From Progne subis subis (Eukaryota > Chordata > Aves > Passeriformes > Hirundinidae): 64,000 nt of DNA. The stretch is taken from positions 16,780,707 to 16,844,706 of the forward strand of contig JAKJHU010000005.1 in NCBI GenBank assembly GCA_022316685.1. The letters are read 5' to 3'. The translations under genes were made by a program, and so were the position numbers. The first letter of the stretch is position 1. Each line of letters opens with the position of its first letter. Of the stretch, positions 13,301-28,300 are shown one piece after another. The notes below the pieces were generated by a model that was not told the DNA's origin, did not search any database, and saw only the letters and a program-made list of their open reading frames with translations.

Positions 13301-16300
13301 TACAGTATAGCTAATTATTTTTTTGTTCTGGTGATAACTGATTAACTCTTGTAAGATAAGCAGAGACAATGAGATTTCGTCTACTTGAGCATACAAGCTT
13401 TCAGACTCTCAGATGAACTCCCAGAGCCTGTGGAGATTTTTCAGTCAATGCCTCAGTGGAAGAATGAAAGAACAAAAGAAGTCAGTGTCCTGTAGCTAAA
13501 CATGGTAGACTTGGCTTACTGTAGTCTACCTGTCTCCAAGAAGGTAAGGTAAGCCCAGACTGTTTTTACTAGGTCTTGTACACATGGATGAAAGGCAATA
13601 CAAGTATTTGGACCTAGTATGTGTTAGCAGTTAACATGTCTTGTGGCCAGAAAAGAAAAACTATCATTGTTCTGTATTCTGGTGATTTACCCAGCACAAC
13701 ATGATTTTGTATATAAGAAAGTGTAAGAATAGAATAGAAATCATCTTACCTCCATACTTTTAAATTCATTGTTATAGCCATGGTTACCTCCATCACAAGA
13801 TTTGTAACCTTTGTTCCTAAGGAGAAACCATTACAGAGCGTAAATAAAAATGACACAAATAGAAACACTTAGTAACACTCATTGTGGCTCACAGACTACA
13901 TTATTCCTTGAGAACTGACTGTGCCATCATATTGCAGCACTTATGGTTCATAACAGTGTTCATTTCCATTTCTGCTTTAACAGAAATTGCTATGGACAGT
14001 AATAAATTATCCTAACTGGCTATGAGTGTACAATGAAACAATATTTTCAAAGCAAATTGAAAAAAATTTTTTTTGAACTGAGGCCTTTACCTAGCTACAG
14101 GTTGCAGAACAAGTGTAATTTGTTTTAGAAGAACTCCTAGTTACATTCTTTGGCATTTTAACAGGAAGCTTACAATGGGAGAACTCTGTTGTTAGCCTCT
14201 GTGGAATAATATAAATAAGACTGCAAGGGATTTTGCCTTACAAGACAGTGCATTTTCATCATGGATTCTGAAAGGTGAAGAGACATGTAGATAATGTGGG
14301 GATGGGTTATAGAATTAACAACACAACAGAATACTCTGACATAGTGACTAACACTTATTTTTATCTACCCATTGCTAAGACACATGGAAAAATAAAGAGA
14401 TAGTCACCCCATACCAATTTAATGCACAGTTTTCAGGTGCAGGTATCCTGTTTTCAGAGGCCCAAGAACATTTGAACACAGTTTAAAATAGGGTGATTAT
14501 AGGATCTTTTTCAGTGCACATTTCTTTTTGTATGTCCTGGACAATTATTTGGTTACACCAAAACAACCATGTTTGTTTTTTTTTTTTTACACGTAGTATG
14601 ATTTTAACTGTAACACACATGGAAATGTAACAAGTCTACAACAAAACAGGAAATGAAGCATCTGTGAAGGAAATTAAAGGTATGAGAGTGGGATGAAAAA
14701 AATAGCATAACAACCACACAAATTATGTTACCTCACAGCCAGCCACTGTCGATCAACCAAAAGATGAACTTTATCAATACGAATGTTGTTAGCGTAGTGG
14801 AATCGTTTGGGCAAGTCAGGGGTCAGGTAGGGCTTGAAGTGCTGAGGGGATCTTCTGCACTGTGCAAGAGGAAAGAGTCCAGTCACGAGTTTCGCTCAGT
14901 TTCAAAAAACCGCCCATCATTCAAAGTTATCACAAACATCTTAGTGATAGGAACGCGAGCACAAAGCCCATTATCCACAAATAGCCTCTCGCACAACCTG
15001 CAGATGTCATTTTTGGCCCCAGAAGCAATGCAAGGAAAAGCGACACTTTTTTGGAACTCTTTGAATGTCAACTAAGTATAATTTGTATTGTAATACAAAT
15101 CAAGTACAATCAAGTCCACAAATACTGTGGCAAAAGTACATCTAAGGCTTAAAGACACTCAGTAGAATTGTTTAGCCTATATTTCTGTACTACTGTCATT
15201 CTGTACTAATGGCATCTAGTTGGTAAGATTACACTTCACAAGAGAAAGTTCCCTGGCAGTTTATTTCCGTCACCTTCTGTCACTTTACCACTCAACAAAT
15301 GACAAAGCAAGCCAAGTATACACAATGTAGCACAGTCTAGGGTTTTAGCTGCAAGCCTGAACATGTAGATATCCATTGCTCAGCTGTTAGCTAAAGGTCT
15401 TAGCTTTTATACCCACGTTTAATGTGTTCATATAACTGCTGCATTAGCAGGTGTGCCATGGAAGAGCTTGGGACTGTGAGCCTAATGACAACCATATGAC
15501 ATACTGCAAAGACTTAACTATATATGGCCATTAGAAGCCACTCCAGCTGGCTGCAAGCATCATGGCAATGTTTCAGAAGTGTTGCTTCTGATCAGGAATC
15601 CAGCACTGGGCTAACCCAGAATATTTAAAATGCTAAGGGAAGAGCTGCTAGGAAGCTGAGTAGGCCACAGAAGTAGACCTGTTTTACCACACAGGCTGTG
15701 CAAACTATACCACGATCGGAGTCTGGTCTGACATCTTCACTTCTAAATACTAGAATTGTATGCTCTGCACAGGATACAGACTTTAACAAGTGACATGAGA
15801 GCTACTGTGCCTCAGTAGTCATCAAAGAAGAACAGAGGAATCCAAGAATAAGAAAAAACAAGGATTACATTTTGCTAGCCCATTACATTTACATGTTTGC
15901 TAGCCCATAAGAAGAGGTCTAATTAAAAGGAAAAACAGAGGAAATCAGCATATGACTTATTTCTATTCACTGGTAATTAATATACAACACACAACTCCCT
16001 TCTCTGCAAAACCCCCACATTCTAATAACTTGATAGGGACAAAATACACCCACCATTTATGAAGAGAAAAGGAAAGAGGACATACCCTGATACCAGGCTA
16101 TTCCCATAAGGCACAAGATATATCTTCTCTGTAACTATTAGCACTAGCAGTTTCAGCTGAGGTTGAGAACATGCAAACTATGATAATCCCCTCATACCAG
16201 TGCTCTGTGATGTGACAGACTCCACATCATACAGCGAGGTAGGGGATGTAGCACTGAGAAAGCTCCTTCAGCTATTTCCAGCCATTGATCCTACTCCCAC

Positions 16301-19300
16301 ATGTTCAACAGGTTACAGGGAGACCTCTTGTGGTGATTTATCAGAAACATACCCACTTGGGAGCCCAGGATTTTTATAAACTGAGAGCAAATGTACCACA
16401 AGACCCGCCTACTGCTTAGCTCAGGGCAAGCCACAGAACTGGCAATGAAGAAAAGAAGGGGAAGTTATGACAGCACATTGAGAGCAAGCACTCTAAATGT
16501 TTAACTCACTGTAAATTCTAAAAGGAAAGAAATAAAAAAATACAACTGTCCTATAAGTTGTTTTGTTGGGTTTTTTTTTAGTTTGTCCAGCACATGTATT
16601 AATGTATGTCTTGAGCTCTTAAAAAAAAAAAAAAAAGTCAATAGTCTGTCTAAAAATGTATAAGGGAAGAACCACACACCGTCATATCACCTTTCAGTAA
16701 AAGAAATAGATTTGGTCTTCCTCGTCTTTTGGTTTGCACTCTGTTCTGCACTTCTTTGTATCCTTCAGAACTCAGCTGTCAAAATGTTCCCACGTGGGAG
16801 ACACAGGCAAGCTTGGACCTGCCCTCAAGTGCTACAACCATTCAGCACGGCTCAGTTCCAAACAGAACCAGCAGTACGGGGCCCTGTCATGCTGCAGCAT
16901 ATTTAAAAGCACTACAACTATTTCAGTGATATGTCAAGAGATCTGAAGAGAGTCCTATTGCCTGATGCCAAAGGCCATCTTGCCTAGTGTTCTGTCTCAA
17001 ATCAGATCTCCAAAATTTCGAGACTGTGTAAGAACAAGCCAAGTATTGAATGAAGTTTCTCTTACCTGTTTAGTTTCTTCTAGGCTTCAGGGACCTTTTA
17101 ATTCAGATGTTCCTTGCGGATCAGGTCTAAAAGCCCTTACAGGGCTGTCCTGCATTAATGTGTCTAAAATCCCCCCCCTCCTAATTATATTTCCAGCCTC
17201 TACAACACTTTGTGGCAAAGTGCTCTACAATGTCATTATCTGTTGTGCGGGAAAGTTACTTTAGCCTAGTCTGAGTGCAACACCTGTGTTCAGGGCTAAC
17301 AGCTGCCTCTTGTCTGAAGCACCTCTGTCCTGTGTTCTCTTCTATCATGAAGATGCGCCCTAGTTTCTGCCCCTGAAGTCAGCCACTTCTCTTTCAAGGT
17401 GAAGTACAGACACATTTTCTCTGAACAGAGATCCCCTATGGCAAACCTTTGTGCATCATCTTTGAACAACTTCCAGAACTGTCTCCCGTGGTACACTGGA
17501 GTCAGTACACCATTTAAACTGGCACCATAGTCTCTTTTTTTAAAAAAACTGTGGTTTTTTCCTTCTGATTCCTATTAAGAGTAGCTATGAGTGAAAGTTA
17601 TGAGAATATTTACTCACTGTGAGGTTTTTAACGATTCCTTCTGAGTCAACTGTTAAAAAGAAAAGATCAATTAAAATACATTCAAACAGCTGAAGGACAA
17701 AGCCTCATGAGAAAAACTTTAAAATGTTTTTTGCCTATAAAGTTGATTTTCTTTATTAGCTTGTGAAGATTGTGGCAACTATAGCCTTCCACAGGTCGGA
17801 ATGTTATGTTTCCAATGGTAACTACCTGTAAGTGTGCCTGTGGAAGCAACTAGAACACTAGAACATTGGGTACATCAGGACAGACTGTAGAAAGCTGCCA
17901 TGGTGATGACTGCCTACACCTAAAGCTGCCAGATCATCAGACCTGAGGTTTTTTCCTCTTATCTAACCCCTGTTTGAAGTATAACCTTTTCCACATTGAA
18001 CAGGACCTGGAGCACTTGTCTTGTATTTTGCTTCCAGCAACAATCACAGAGGAAATTTCAGTCTAACTTGGTATTTTCACCTTGCACATTTTGAAAGAGT
18101 GTTTTAACCACTTGACATTAACTTTCTGAAAAGCAAGTCTGAGCACTTCATGGAAGAAAAATTCCTACAGAAAATCTAAGACTATTAGAGGAAATGAGTC
18201 AACAATTTTATTGAGATTGAGACACAGAAAAACCATGAGTATTCTTTCCTTAGCTCATTACTCTACTTTTGTCTGACTTAAACCAATGAAAGTCTGCTTA
18301 TAACTATTGTGCCTTCAAATGTAAGTACAATTATAAAATATGAATAAAAAGCAGAATGGGATCCCAGCTCTTATTTGCGACCCGCAAAAATGATGTCTTT
18401 CACAATACTTTACAAATTCTTTGAAGTCAATACATAGAGAATTTCCATGATTTTATCTCCATTCTCTTCCCTGATACAGAAGGTTCTGAGATTTTTTTTT
18501 TTTTTTTTTTTTTTTCCCCAGTCTGGTAGCATGGTATCTGTTTCAAGTCACATGGTTTCAATTTTCTGTTATTTTGAGATACTAGCTAAAAGGCTTAACC
18601 AAAGCTTAAATGCCAGTGCGCCAAGGTTCAGATGCTGTAACTTTGTAAACACAGAAATATTCATTGCTTCAAAAAGACTGACTGCCATTGTTATAGAGAA
18701 ATCTGGGAAGAGCAATGCACTTATGAAAGACCTGAATCCAGTTAAAAAAAAATTATATATATACTACATTTACTTCATATTTCCATGCCAAGAAAATACA
18801 AATTAGAGTCTGCAACAATCTTTTCTAACCTTCAATTCCATCTAAAGTCATTCTTGAAAAAAAAACAAAAAACACCCCAAACAACTTCCTTGGATGTTGA
18901 AGCCAAGTTAAGGGAAACAGAAAGCTGCTCCCACTGCTGATGACTACTGATTATCTGTTTGCTTATTTGTTTGTTTGTTTTCTGCTCTGTTGATTGCTCA
19001 GTCCCAGGATTGGTCCATACTTACAGTTAAAATAGTCCTCTGGAACATTCAGGGCTCGAATGCGAGCTGCAGGCCCCCCATACATGTAGAAATTCACCTC
19101 TTTGAAGTAATTAGTCATATATTCTAACTGTTTGCAGTAGGTCTTCTCCATGCCTAAAGGGCAACATAGAAGCAGTTCTTTTTCATATGGCAAGGAAGGT
19201 AAAGTGATTTATAAAATGGATTAATGCTACTAAACCCACATATTTCACAGAGGAATCAAAGAGGGATTCAGTAAAATTAAATTGAAAAAATAAATATATA

Positions 19301-22300
19301 CATTACCATGATCAGCTAAAACAATGAGGTTTACACACTTGTGCAGGTTTCTTTGTTTAAGTCCATCCATGAGCATCCCCAGTGCTTGATCTGCTGCCTG
19401 TAAGGCTTTGATTACCTGCAAGATAAACCAGTTACATTTAAGATCCTTAAAGGCTGAACTTTTTGCCTTCATGTAAGTAAAAATGTAAAACTTTTAGGTT
19501 AAAAATTAGCAAACATTGAAGTACAGTGTAGAAATAAATAAGACAGCTCTGAGGATTTGCCAGGCCACATGTTTCTAAGTATCATATAGTAATGCAATTA
19601 AAGTTCAGTCTAGATATAAATGTTAATATTTTTTCTAATAGTATGATCTGAAATTATTTTCTGCCAGTCTGTTTGGTTTATGGTTCTTTTGATTCACACA
19701 CATTGTGGAAATCATAACAATGGGCTCAACCACAAGCAAAAGTTCTCAATAAAAATTCATAAAATAGTCATGGCAATTTTTCATCTACTATGCTTTTCAG
19801 GTCTATAAACTGGTAAAGTTCATAGTGTAACGCCATTTTTAGAGCAATTAAGTATAAGAAAAATATTGAAACTACTTACACCAGCACTAACTGGTCCAAA
19901 TGAATGTCCAGAAGAATCTGGTTGTTCAATATATAAAGTGTATATATCAGGCCTTCAGAAATAAATAAGAATGGAGCATTATGAGAATTTAGAGGCAGCA
20001 TCTAAAGAGAATATTTTGATTTAAAAAAAAAAGTGCAATATTAAATGGCATTTGAAAAGTAATTATAAATAACCTCTGTAAAGCTTGATAACAGTCCATA
20101 CAGCAAGTATAATCAGTTTTATATAATGAGTTTTGTAATTAATCAACATGGGCTCTTTGAAGCTACAATTTCAGAAACAATATCCAGTGTCTCTAACAGG
20201 TAACCAGAAATCACTCTAGAAAATTCAAGATCTCAGACACCAGAGCAAACAATCCTTTTCAAGATGTAAATGGAACTACCATCTGAAAGAGCTCTTCCTG
20301 ACTAGACAGTAAGACTCTAGAGAGAATCTTCTAACTGCAAACATATTAGGATTTTATTAGCAAATTGTCATATAAAATATTTAATTTCTTTAGACGTCAT
20401 AACGTTAACACCATGAACACCACTGACATTTACTTTTCATCCTTAATACTTTCTGCAATTACTTTCATGTATTTAACCTTTCTTGTGCAATAGCCTTGAT
20501 ATAAAATCTTTCACCCATACACTTAGACTAGAAACTAAATGTTCAATGTTTCCTACAGGCCATGCACCAAGAAAAAAGACAAAACAATCAAATAAAACTC
20601 ATACAACAGCACATCCTGTTCAGATATATGTTCACTTTTTAATCTTTTGTACCTACAGTCTTATCATAGCTATGATAAGATACAGAACAGGCTTAAGTTC
20701 AGCAAATAACTATTTGAAATGGTGAGGAAGAGTCCATGTTCCACAAAGACCAACAAATTTCGATTGCTAGACATTAAAACCATTCTAAGCTATAGTCCCA
20801 CAAAGCAGGCAGATATCACAAAGTGTTACCTCTCAGGTTGGGCCTTATCAAGCCATTCCAGTATCCCTGAAATTCTCTTTTCATATGGAATCGAACTGAA
20901 AAGAAAAAATAATTTAAAAAGATATTATGTTAACAAGATTTTCTGACTAGCACTTCTATTTCCTAGCTACAGAGAAAGTGTCCATATTCTAGTCATATAT
21001 TAAAGCCACAGATCTGTAACTAAGAATGATGCATTTTAACAAGGTATTGCAATTAATTTGATTACTCTCATTTTTAATCAAATGTAAGTCACTTTAAGTG
21101 GTGAATTAGACAGACCCTGATTTTGCAAATACAAATCTGTGTTGGTGGGGCTACTCATATATTTAGAAATACATGCAGAAGAAGAAAAAAAAAAAAAAAG
21201 AAAAAAAAAAAAAGGTCTGGAAATAAACCTGAAATACAAGGTAGAATAATTTTTATTCTTTCCAGCATAAGCCTTGGACTTTCATCTTTTAAAAGTAAGT
21301 AATAATTCCATCAAAGTCTTTTTGAGATCATCCTTTGTTTCCCATGAAAGGATTCACCCAGTAAATAGCTCTGCTTTCCCTCAAAGTGATGCACAAGCTG
21401 TATGTTAGTTACTTACAGTACTCAGATATTTTCTGAGTACCAAGCCTACACATAACTGCAAAATCTGTCATCTGTAAAGACTTTTGGTCCTATGCTTGCT
21501 TTAGATTATCTTTCTAAATATGAAGAATCATGGGAAGTACACTGCAATCATCACAATCATCAAAAATCTAGAAATAATTTACTAATATCAATGCCTTCCA
21601 TAGCAAAAAAAACAACCTGCAAAAAAACACAAACGGAAAAAAAAAAAAAAAAACAAACCACACAACAAAAATAATGCCACAAAAATTACGAAGGCAATTG
21701 ATACTTCACCTGTGTAACCTTTGAACGAACTAGAAAAAACTACAAGACCTATGATTCAGCAGCTGTGTGCACATTATCAAACATGCAAGCAAGACCAGAG
21801 GAAATTTAGAGCCCCTCTTCCTTCAGTAGCTTCCCTGTGGAGGAGTCTCACTTCAATGATTTCTGTCTCTCATGGCCTCTTGCCATGGCTTCCTAGTTTA
21901 TCTAGGTTATCTTTAGGTTATCTGTAAGCGTATTCTCAAGTGCAAGTATTTTTTAAGTGTTATATAATCTGTTGATTTTTATGCATGGAAATATGGCAAT
22001 CATAGGTGCAGCTTAGCAGTGGCTACTAAACATTTCCAGAATGCTCTCCTTGTGTTTTGCAGTAGGCTAAGGCTTCCAAGCTCTCTAGGAACGCAGAATA
22101 TACAGTACCCTTTGACTTTCTCTTTGTGAATCCCCTGAATGGTTTTGAAAATTTCAAGTATTTTTGGTCATTCCATGACATAACCAGGACAATGTGACAC
22201 GGCACTTATCTCGGCTTGTTTAAAAATCTTGTATTTCATTTCCCTCAATTGTCAAACAGCAGTTTGGATTTTTGGAGTAATCTGCAGGAATTTTGTATGA

Positions 22301-25300
22301 GCCTTATCAAATCTTACCCGTTGTATACGATGTACAAGGTGGGGAATTTTCCCCCAATTGGAACATCAGAGCCTGGCCAAAAGTAGGTGCCTGCTTTCAA
22401 TTTTTGTTCCATTGCTGTCAGCCAGACCTTTGGGTAAAGATACAAACAAATGATCTTTTTGCCATCACTGGAGGACTTCAGGTCATGAAAGTAAAAATAT
22501 GTGCTGCAAGCATGCATTTTCCCTTCTCCTTTCACACATCACAGTTATCTAATGACCATGATATGATTTGAAGATTTGTTTCCTACAGGCACATGCTGAA
22601 GAAAAATTAGTAGTATGGAAACCATGATGTTGTCATTTCTTGGATATTCTCAGCATAGGAAAAAAACATATAGGTATTTCCATAAATGGCAATGGGCAGT
22701 GATCCTTTTTCCTGTGGCAAACCCCAGGATCGTGAAGATGGAAGAAGATGCCTACCAAGGATTTTCAGACTTGACATTAGGAAACATTTTATTATGCATA
22801 TAGTGTCAAACACTGGAACAGGCATCCTAAAGAGGTTGTTGCTGCCCTATGCCTGTCAGTGTTTATGAGGCATTTGGAGAACACATTTAAAAATGTGATC
22901 TAATGTTTGGCCAGCCCTGAGTGGGTCAGGCAGCTAGACTAGATGATAACTGTAAGTCCATTACAACTGAAACATTCTATCGTATTAGTTCCATTTTGTA
23001 TCTATCTCTATTTCAGATATAGATTTTAATTATATGATTGTAAGAGGGTATATTTCTATTAATCCTAAGAAGTGCAGCTCTAGCTGTGTTACAAGCCTGA
23101 TGGAATCCTTTGGGGGAAAAAAAATGCACCAAAATCTTGGTATTTCAGTATATCTTAAACATTACTACACAGACATGCAGACACAGACACAGACATACAT
23201 ATATGAATGCAAGTTAAGTAAGTATAATACACGTTGCATATATTTTGGTTTTTTTCAGCACCATTGTTAGAGCTTGATGTTTCTAGGAAAATAATATTAA
23301 TTACAACCATAGGTACAGTTCGGGTTTGTTATGAAATGTGTTATATGTTATATATAATTGACTTTTTTTTTTTTCCCCCTCCCAGAAATTAATCTATTTG
23401 CCACTTCCTCCCTTGCTTTTAAATGCCTGGACATTTGCAAATATATACATGTAAATAGATGTAATTTGGAAACTAATTTTATTTTGTAGCAAGTCAGCAA
23501 AAGGCAAGCAAAAACAATACTCCAAAATCAAAACCTGAAAATTTACTATGGCCCCCTGTAGCAAGAAATCCATTCCAGTACTAGATTAAATATTTCTTTT
23601 TTTAGTAACTGCCACATCAAATGAACATTTTAAGTCTCAGAATTAACATTTTAAGAGTCCTTTTACTTTCATAACAAGCAAACTATTTTGTAGGCAGCCT
23701 ATAATATGAAGCCTACAGGTTATCTAGTACTTTCTGCAAATATATTGGACAGCTTTTAATTTTATTCCCTTTTTGCTTTTTTTTTATCATATGACACAAA
23801 CCACTCTGGACATGAATACCGTATGACAAACAAACCTACTGGTTGCCCTTTCCACCAGGCAGGTTTGAATTTTTCCTCCCCTGAAAGTGAGAAATGTGCA
23901 TTCAAGTGTACATCATACATGTTGTTGTCAATGATACCATGAGATTCTGGATACAATCCCTGCAAAAAGAGAATAAACAAAATAAAATGCTTATTTCAGA
24001 AATCAAATGTACCCTAAACTATGTTTCAATGCAGACTGCTACAGTGTTGCAATTTTTAAAGTACTCTCAGAAGCAGAACACTTTTCTAATTCAAGCAGAT
24101 GATCCTCCTGCCAATGAATTCAGTGTCCCCATCAAATTCCCTTTTCCATATTTTCTTCCCAGCCCAATTAAAACCTGATGTGCTATTACTTTAAGTACCC
24201 TGCATGTCATGTGGCTGTACGTCAGCTGCCACATCCACCCGAAGAAACGCTATCATCAAAAGGCTGTGACCTCAGCCAGGCTCACCCATACCCAATCAAA
24301 CCGACAAGGATCAGGAATAACTGGCTCACAGGCCAGGGACAGATAGCACAACATGTATAGCCACACAGGTCATGCCTGTATCTATCATCTCAGCATCTCT
24401 ATCTCTCTCTTATATCTATAGCATGAGTTCCCATGTCCCAGAAAAAGACAGGCACCACAAAATCCTTTCTGTGTTATCCAGATAATGAAAAGGAAAACCA
24501 AAAATTCTCACTTACCGTGACAATAGTGTAGTGGTTTGGGAAGGTTTTTGTGGGGTAAACAGCCCTCATGTATTTTGAATGTGTGCCACATGTTTCTGCA
24601 ACAGATCAGGGTATTAATAAACATTTTCTTATATTTTTTTTAAATCGAAAACTAACAGTCTTAAAAACAAACAAAAATCACCACAATCAGGTGCTGTGGA
24701 TTTAGATAGAGAAATGTCACTCCAAAACAATAATCACACAATCTGGCTTCTCCTTGTTAGCTAAGCCTATTGTCCCACTGCAGCCAGTGGACCTGGATGC
24801 TCAATTCAGCTGCCTAAAGCCTAGAGCCTAAGGTCTTTTGAGAAATCTTAAATGATCCTGTCTGGCCTTCAGATGCTCCTCCTCCATCCTGTTTGCCAAA
24901 CTAAGTAAATTTCTCAGATAATTCTGAGATCCAAAACAGCCTAGCTATACATGTTTTTACATTGACAACTCATATAGATAAAGTTCTATATTAAGCTGTA
25001 AAGAGATGGTTATTTCATTTGTGCTCAAACACACTTTATTAATTGATGTAGAACATATCAGTCAAAGAACAGATGATTTTAACTAAGCAACCAAAACAAT
25101 GAAAGTGTGAAAATTTTCAGCAAAACTGTTACAATGTGATACAGAGAAAAAAAAAAAAAAAAACAAAAAACCTTAAAGACTGTTTGAAGAATAGACGAAT
25201 AATTGAATAATTGAAAGACATGAGAAAATCAGCAAAATTTTCTATGGATTTCTCTTGCACAATAAAGGATCTGTATTCATAGTGTACATATTCTATAAGC

Positions 25301-28300
25301 TTGATTACCTTTACTGAAAGTTCTAGGTTAAAGGAGTTAATAGAGAGGAAAGATTTTATGCTACAGATCAGCCTTACATTTTTTTCCTTTTGCAAAGAAA
25401 GAAATTTCCCTTTCCTGTAGTTTTCTGAGAAATATAAGCATGAATGTGCATAAACAATTGCTCAAATTGACCACAAATATGAACAATGCTGAATTAGATC
25501 AGGTCTTGTTTCAAAGGATTTCTTGGAAACATAGACATAGAATGGTATTCATTCCTTTTGCCAGTTTGGCATTTCCTTTTCACCTTGTTTCAAAAGACTG
25601 GAACTGACTACTGACTTCAGCATTCATGACTCCTTCACTGATTCAAGTTCCTTCCAGTCAGAATGACCTCAGAGAATAAGCTATTAGCCCGAGAGGTCAG
25701 GTTTGCACATTAGTTCAAGCTCAGGTTTCTGGATACCCTCATTATCCACAAACAAGATTTTTAACTATTTGGTAAAACATAGTACTTCATAATATACATA
25801 CATGTGAAATTTTCAAATGAGCACAATAGAAACATAATGTAATATACACAGAACTGATACAAACACTGTCGTCAATTTAGACTATTGCTGCTGAGAAGAA
25901 ATTACTAAATATGGAGACATTTTGTCCAGGTACAAAATGTCTGGAGATTTGAGTTCTAAAATATTCAAGAATTTTAACCAAGTGTGGACTAATGGTGTCA
26001 CTTTTTAGAGAGCTTTAAAGCACAAGCTAAAGATCTTCAACTTACTCTTCTTCACAATATTCAGAAATATGGAAAATGGTTACTTGAGCAAAAACATCAA
26101 CATACTAACATCTTGAAAAGAAAGAAAAATTACCCAAAACCTCAATATATTATGCTTTAATGTTCAACTCCTTATCAGCTATTTATTTTTTAATTCAGTA
26201 CTGAGAGTGCAGGAAATCCTTATCTGGAACTTTTTCTCAGTTTTTAACTGTATTTTAATGTATATTTCAAATAGTGTATTTAATAAAAAACCTGCTGACC
26301 AATTTTAGAGGTCTCATTAAAAACAAACAAAAGGTCATGTCTGCTGTGCAAATACAAGAAGTAATGCAGAACATAGAACAATGAAAATATACAACTGATG
26401 AGAGAGACCTGATTTGTGATTTTTTTATTGCTAAGTGACACATATGCATGACAGTAGCAAAAAGGACCAGACAGATTGCATGCAGATTTTTAAAGGAAAC
26501 AATCAAAGCACCCTTGGTAACTTACTGAATTTTTCAATATTTGGCAGCAAAGGACTCCAGGTTTCCAAATATTCTGCTCTAAACCCATCCATTGAAAAAA
26601 GGATAAGTGGTGGGAGAGTAAATCTAGAAGAAAATATAAGTTTAACATCATAAAGAAGTTTGGGGAGCTGGTGACTTATTAAGATTTCTAACAATATAAA
26701 TTTAGCTTTTATGAGCAGGATCTAAAATATTCATGTGCATCCCAGAATTAATAATACAGCATGAGACAAAGAAATAGTTCAATATTGAGACCAAATGTAC
26801 AAGCCTTCTGGTAAGAAAGAAACACTGGAGGAACAAAATGCAAGTAATCCTTTCAGTCATAATATTAAAAAAAAAGTTAGATATTGACATCAGGCTGTAA
26901 TCACTAACCCAGTTTGCTTCTTATTAACAGTGGTCTTTCCAAAATACAGAAGCACACTAGCATCAATAGTTTGCATAAAAACAGTCTGCATACTGGTTTT
27001 AGTCAAATCAGCTTACTGATTTGAATCTGAAATTAAATGGATCTTTATATTGCAATGCTATTTATAGCACTTATAGAAAACCCCCTCCACTACTTTCCAA
27101 GCTTTAGCCTATGAAACTGTGTTAACTAAGCAAGTTATTTGTTAACCTAAAAAGTGTACTTTTATACCTAAATGGTATATGGTATATGGGAGGTGCATGC
27201 AGGAACCCACAAAGAAGTCACAATGCTAATGGTCTTACTGCTATAATAAACTGAATTGGTAGTAAAATAAAATTAAGGATAACATCACAAATACCATAAC
27301 TGAACCAGAAATTAATTCATCTTCTTAAGGACACCTTTTAAATGGTGTTTCTGCCTAGCCCCTACCTATGATTCTGAAATATTGCACAAATAGCAAATTT
27401 TTTTCAGCATTTGTAGATATGCAGCTACTTCATAGTTTTCTTTTAAATACACCTTTCTTCCTGCAAATAACTGGAGGAAAAAAAAAACAAACAAAAAAAC
27501 ACACCCAACCAAACAACCTTCATGCCGAAAGAATTGTAATTACAGATTCTAAGTTTTATTACAGACTGCATAAGGTGACTTATCTGAATTGTCAAAGATA
27601 CAATATGGTAACATAAAATGGACTATGAACAGTTTGTGACAAATGAACCTTGAGATAACTCTTAACAATTTTCCAGGTCTGCAATCTGAATTTCAATCTG
27701 AATTTGAACTCCTGTACTCTTCTCTAAACTGTAAATGATCAATGAATGTGCAAAAACATGACAAAGATTTTAAAAAGAAAAACATTCCTAGCCACAAATC
27801 ATTTCTACAGAATATTCCTCAGGGCAAGGACTTTACTCTCTGTAAATATGAAAACCTGTTTCAGAACACCGAAGTATTTCTGATCATTGCAAACATTTTA
27901 TCTGCTAAGAAGACAAATTCCTTTATCCTACCCAGGTGGACATTGAGGAGTCTCCATTGACACACAGGGTTCATCTACCCAAGATGTTTCACCTAAAAGA
28001 AAAAAAAAAAACAAACAAACAAAAAAACCCCCTGACTTAGCACTGTCGTCCCCACCAGCAATCTTTTTAAAGCTCTTTTTGTAACATTTTCTGCTTCAAC
28101 AGAAATGTAGGGCTAAAGACACCTTTACTTTAGAAACAATTTGGTGCAATGTATTAGGCCCTCAAACCCAGAAAGGACTAGTGCTCACAACTGTAAGTTA
28201 AAAACAAAGCACATATATTACACAGAAAAGCAAACAAGCAAAATGAAGAAGAAAACACTATGAAAGCTTAGCCTTTTATTAGATTTTAAACAAAAAATAT

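Noticed and set aside
14725..15075. 116-codon plus-strand ORF
   Set aside because: It overlaps ENPP3 exon 15 on the opposite strand and extends into the intron; no protein family is recognisable, so it is an antisense shadow.
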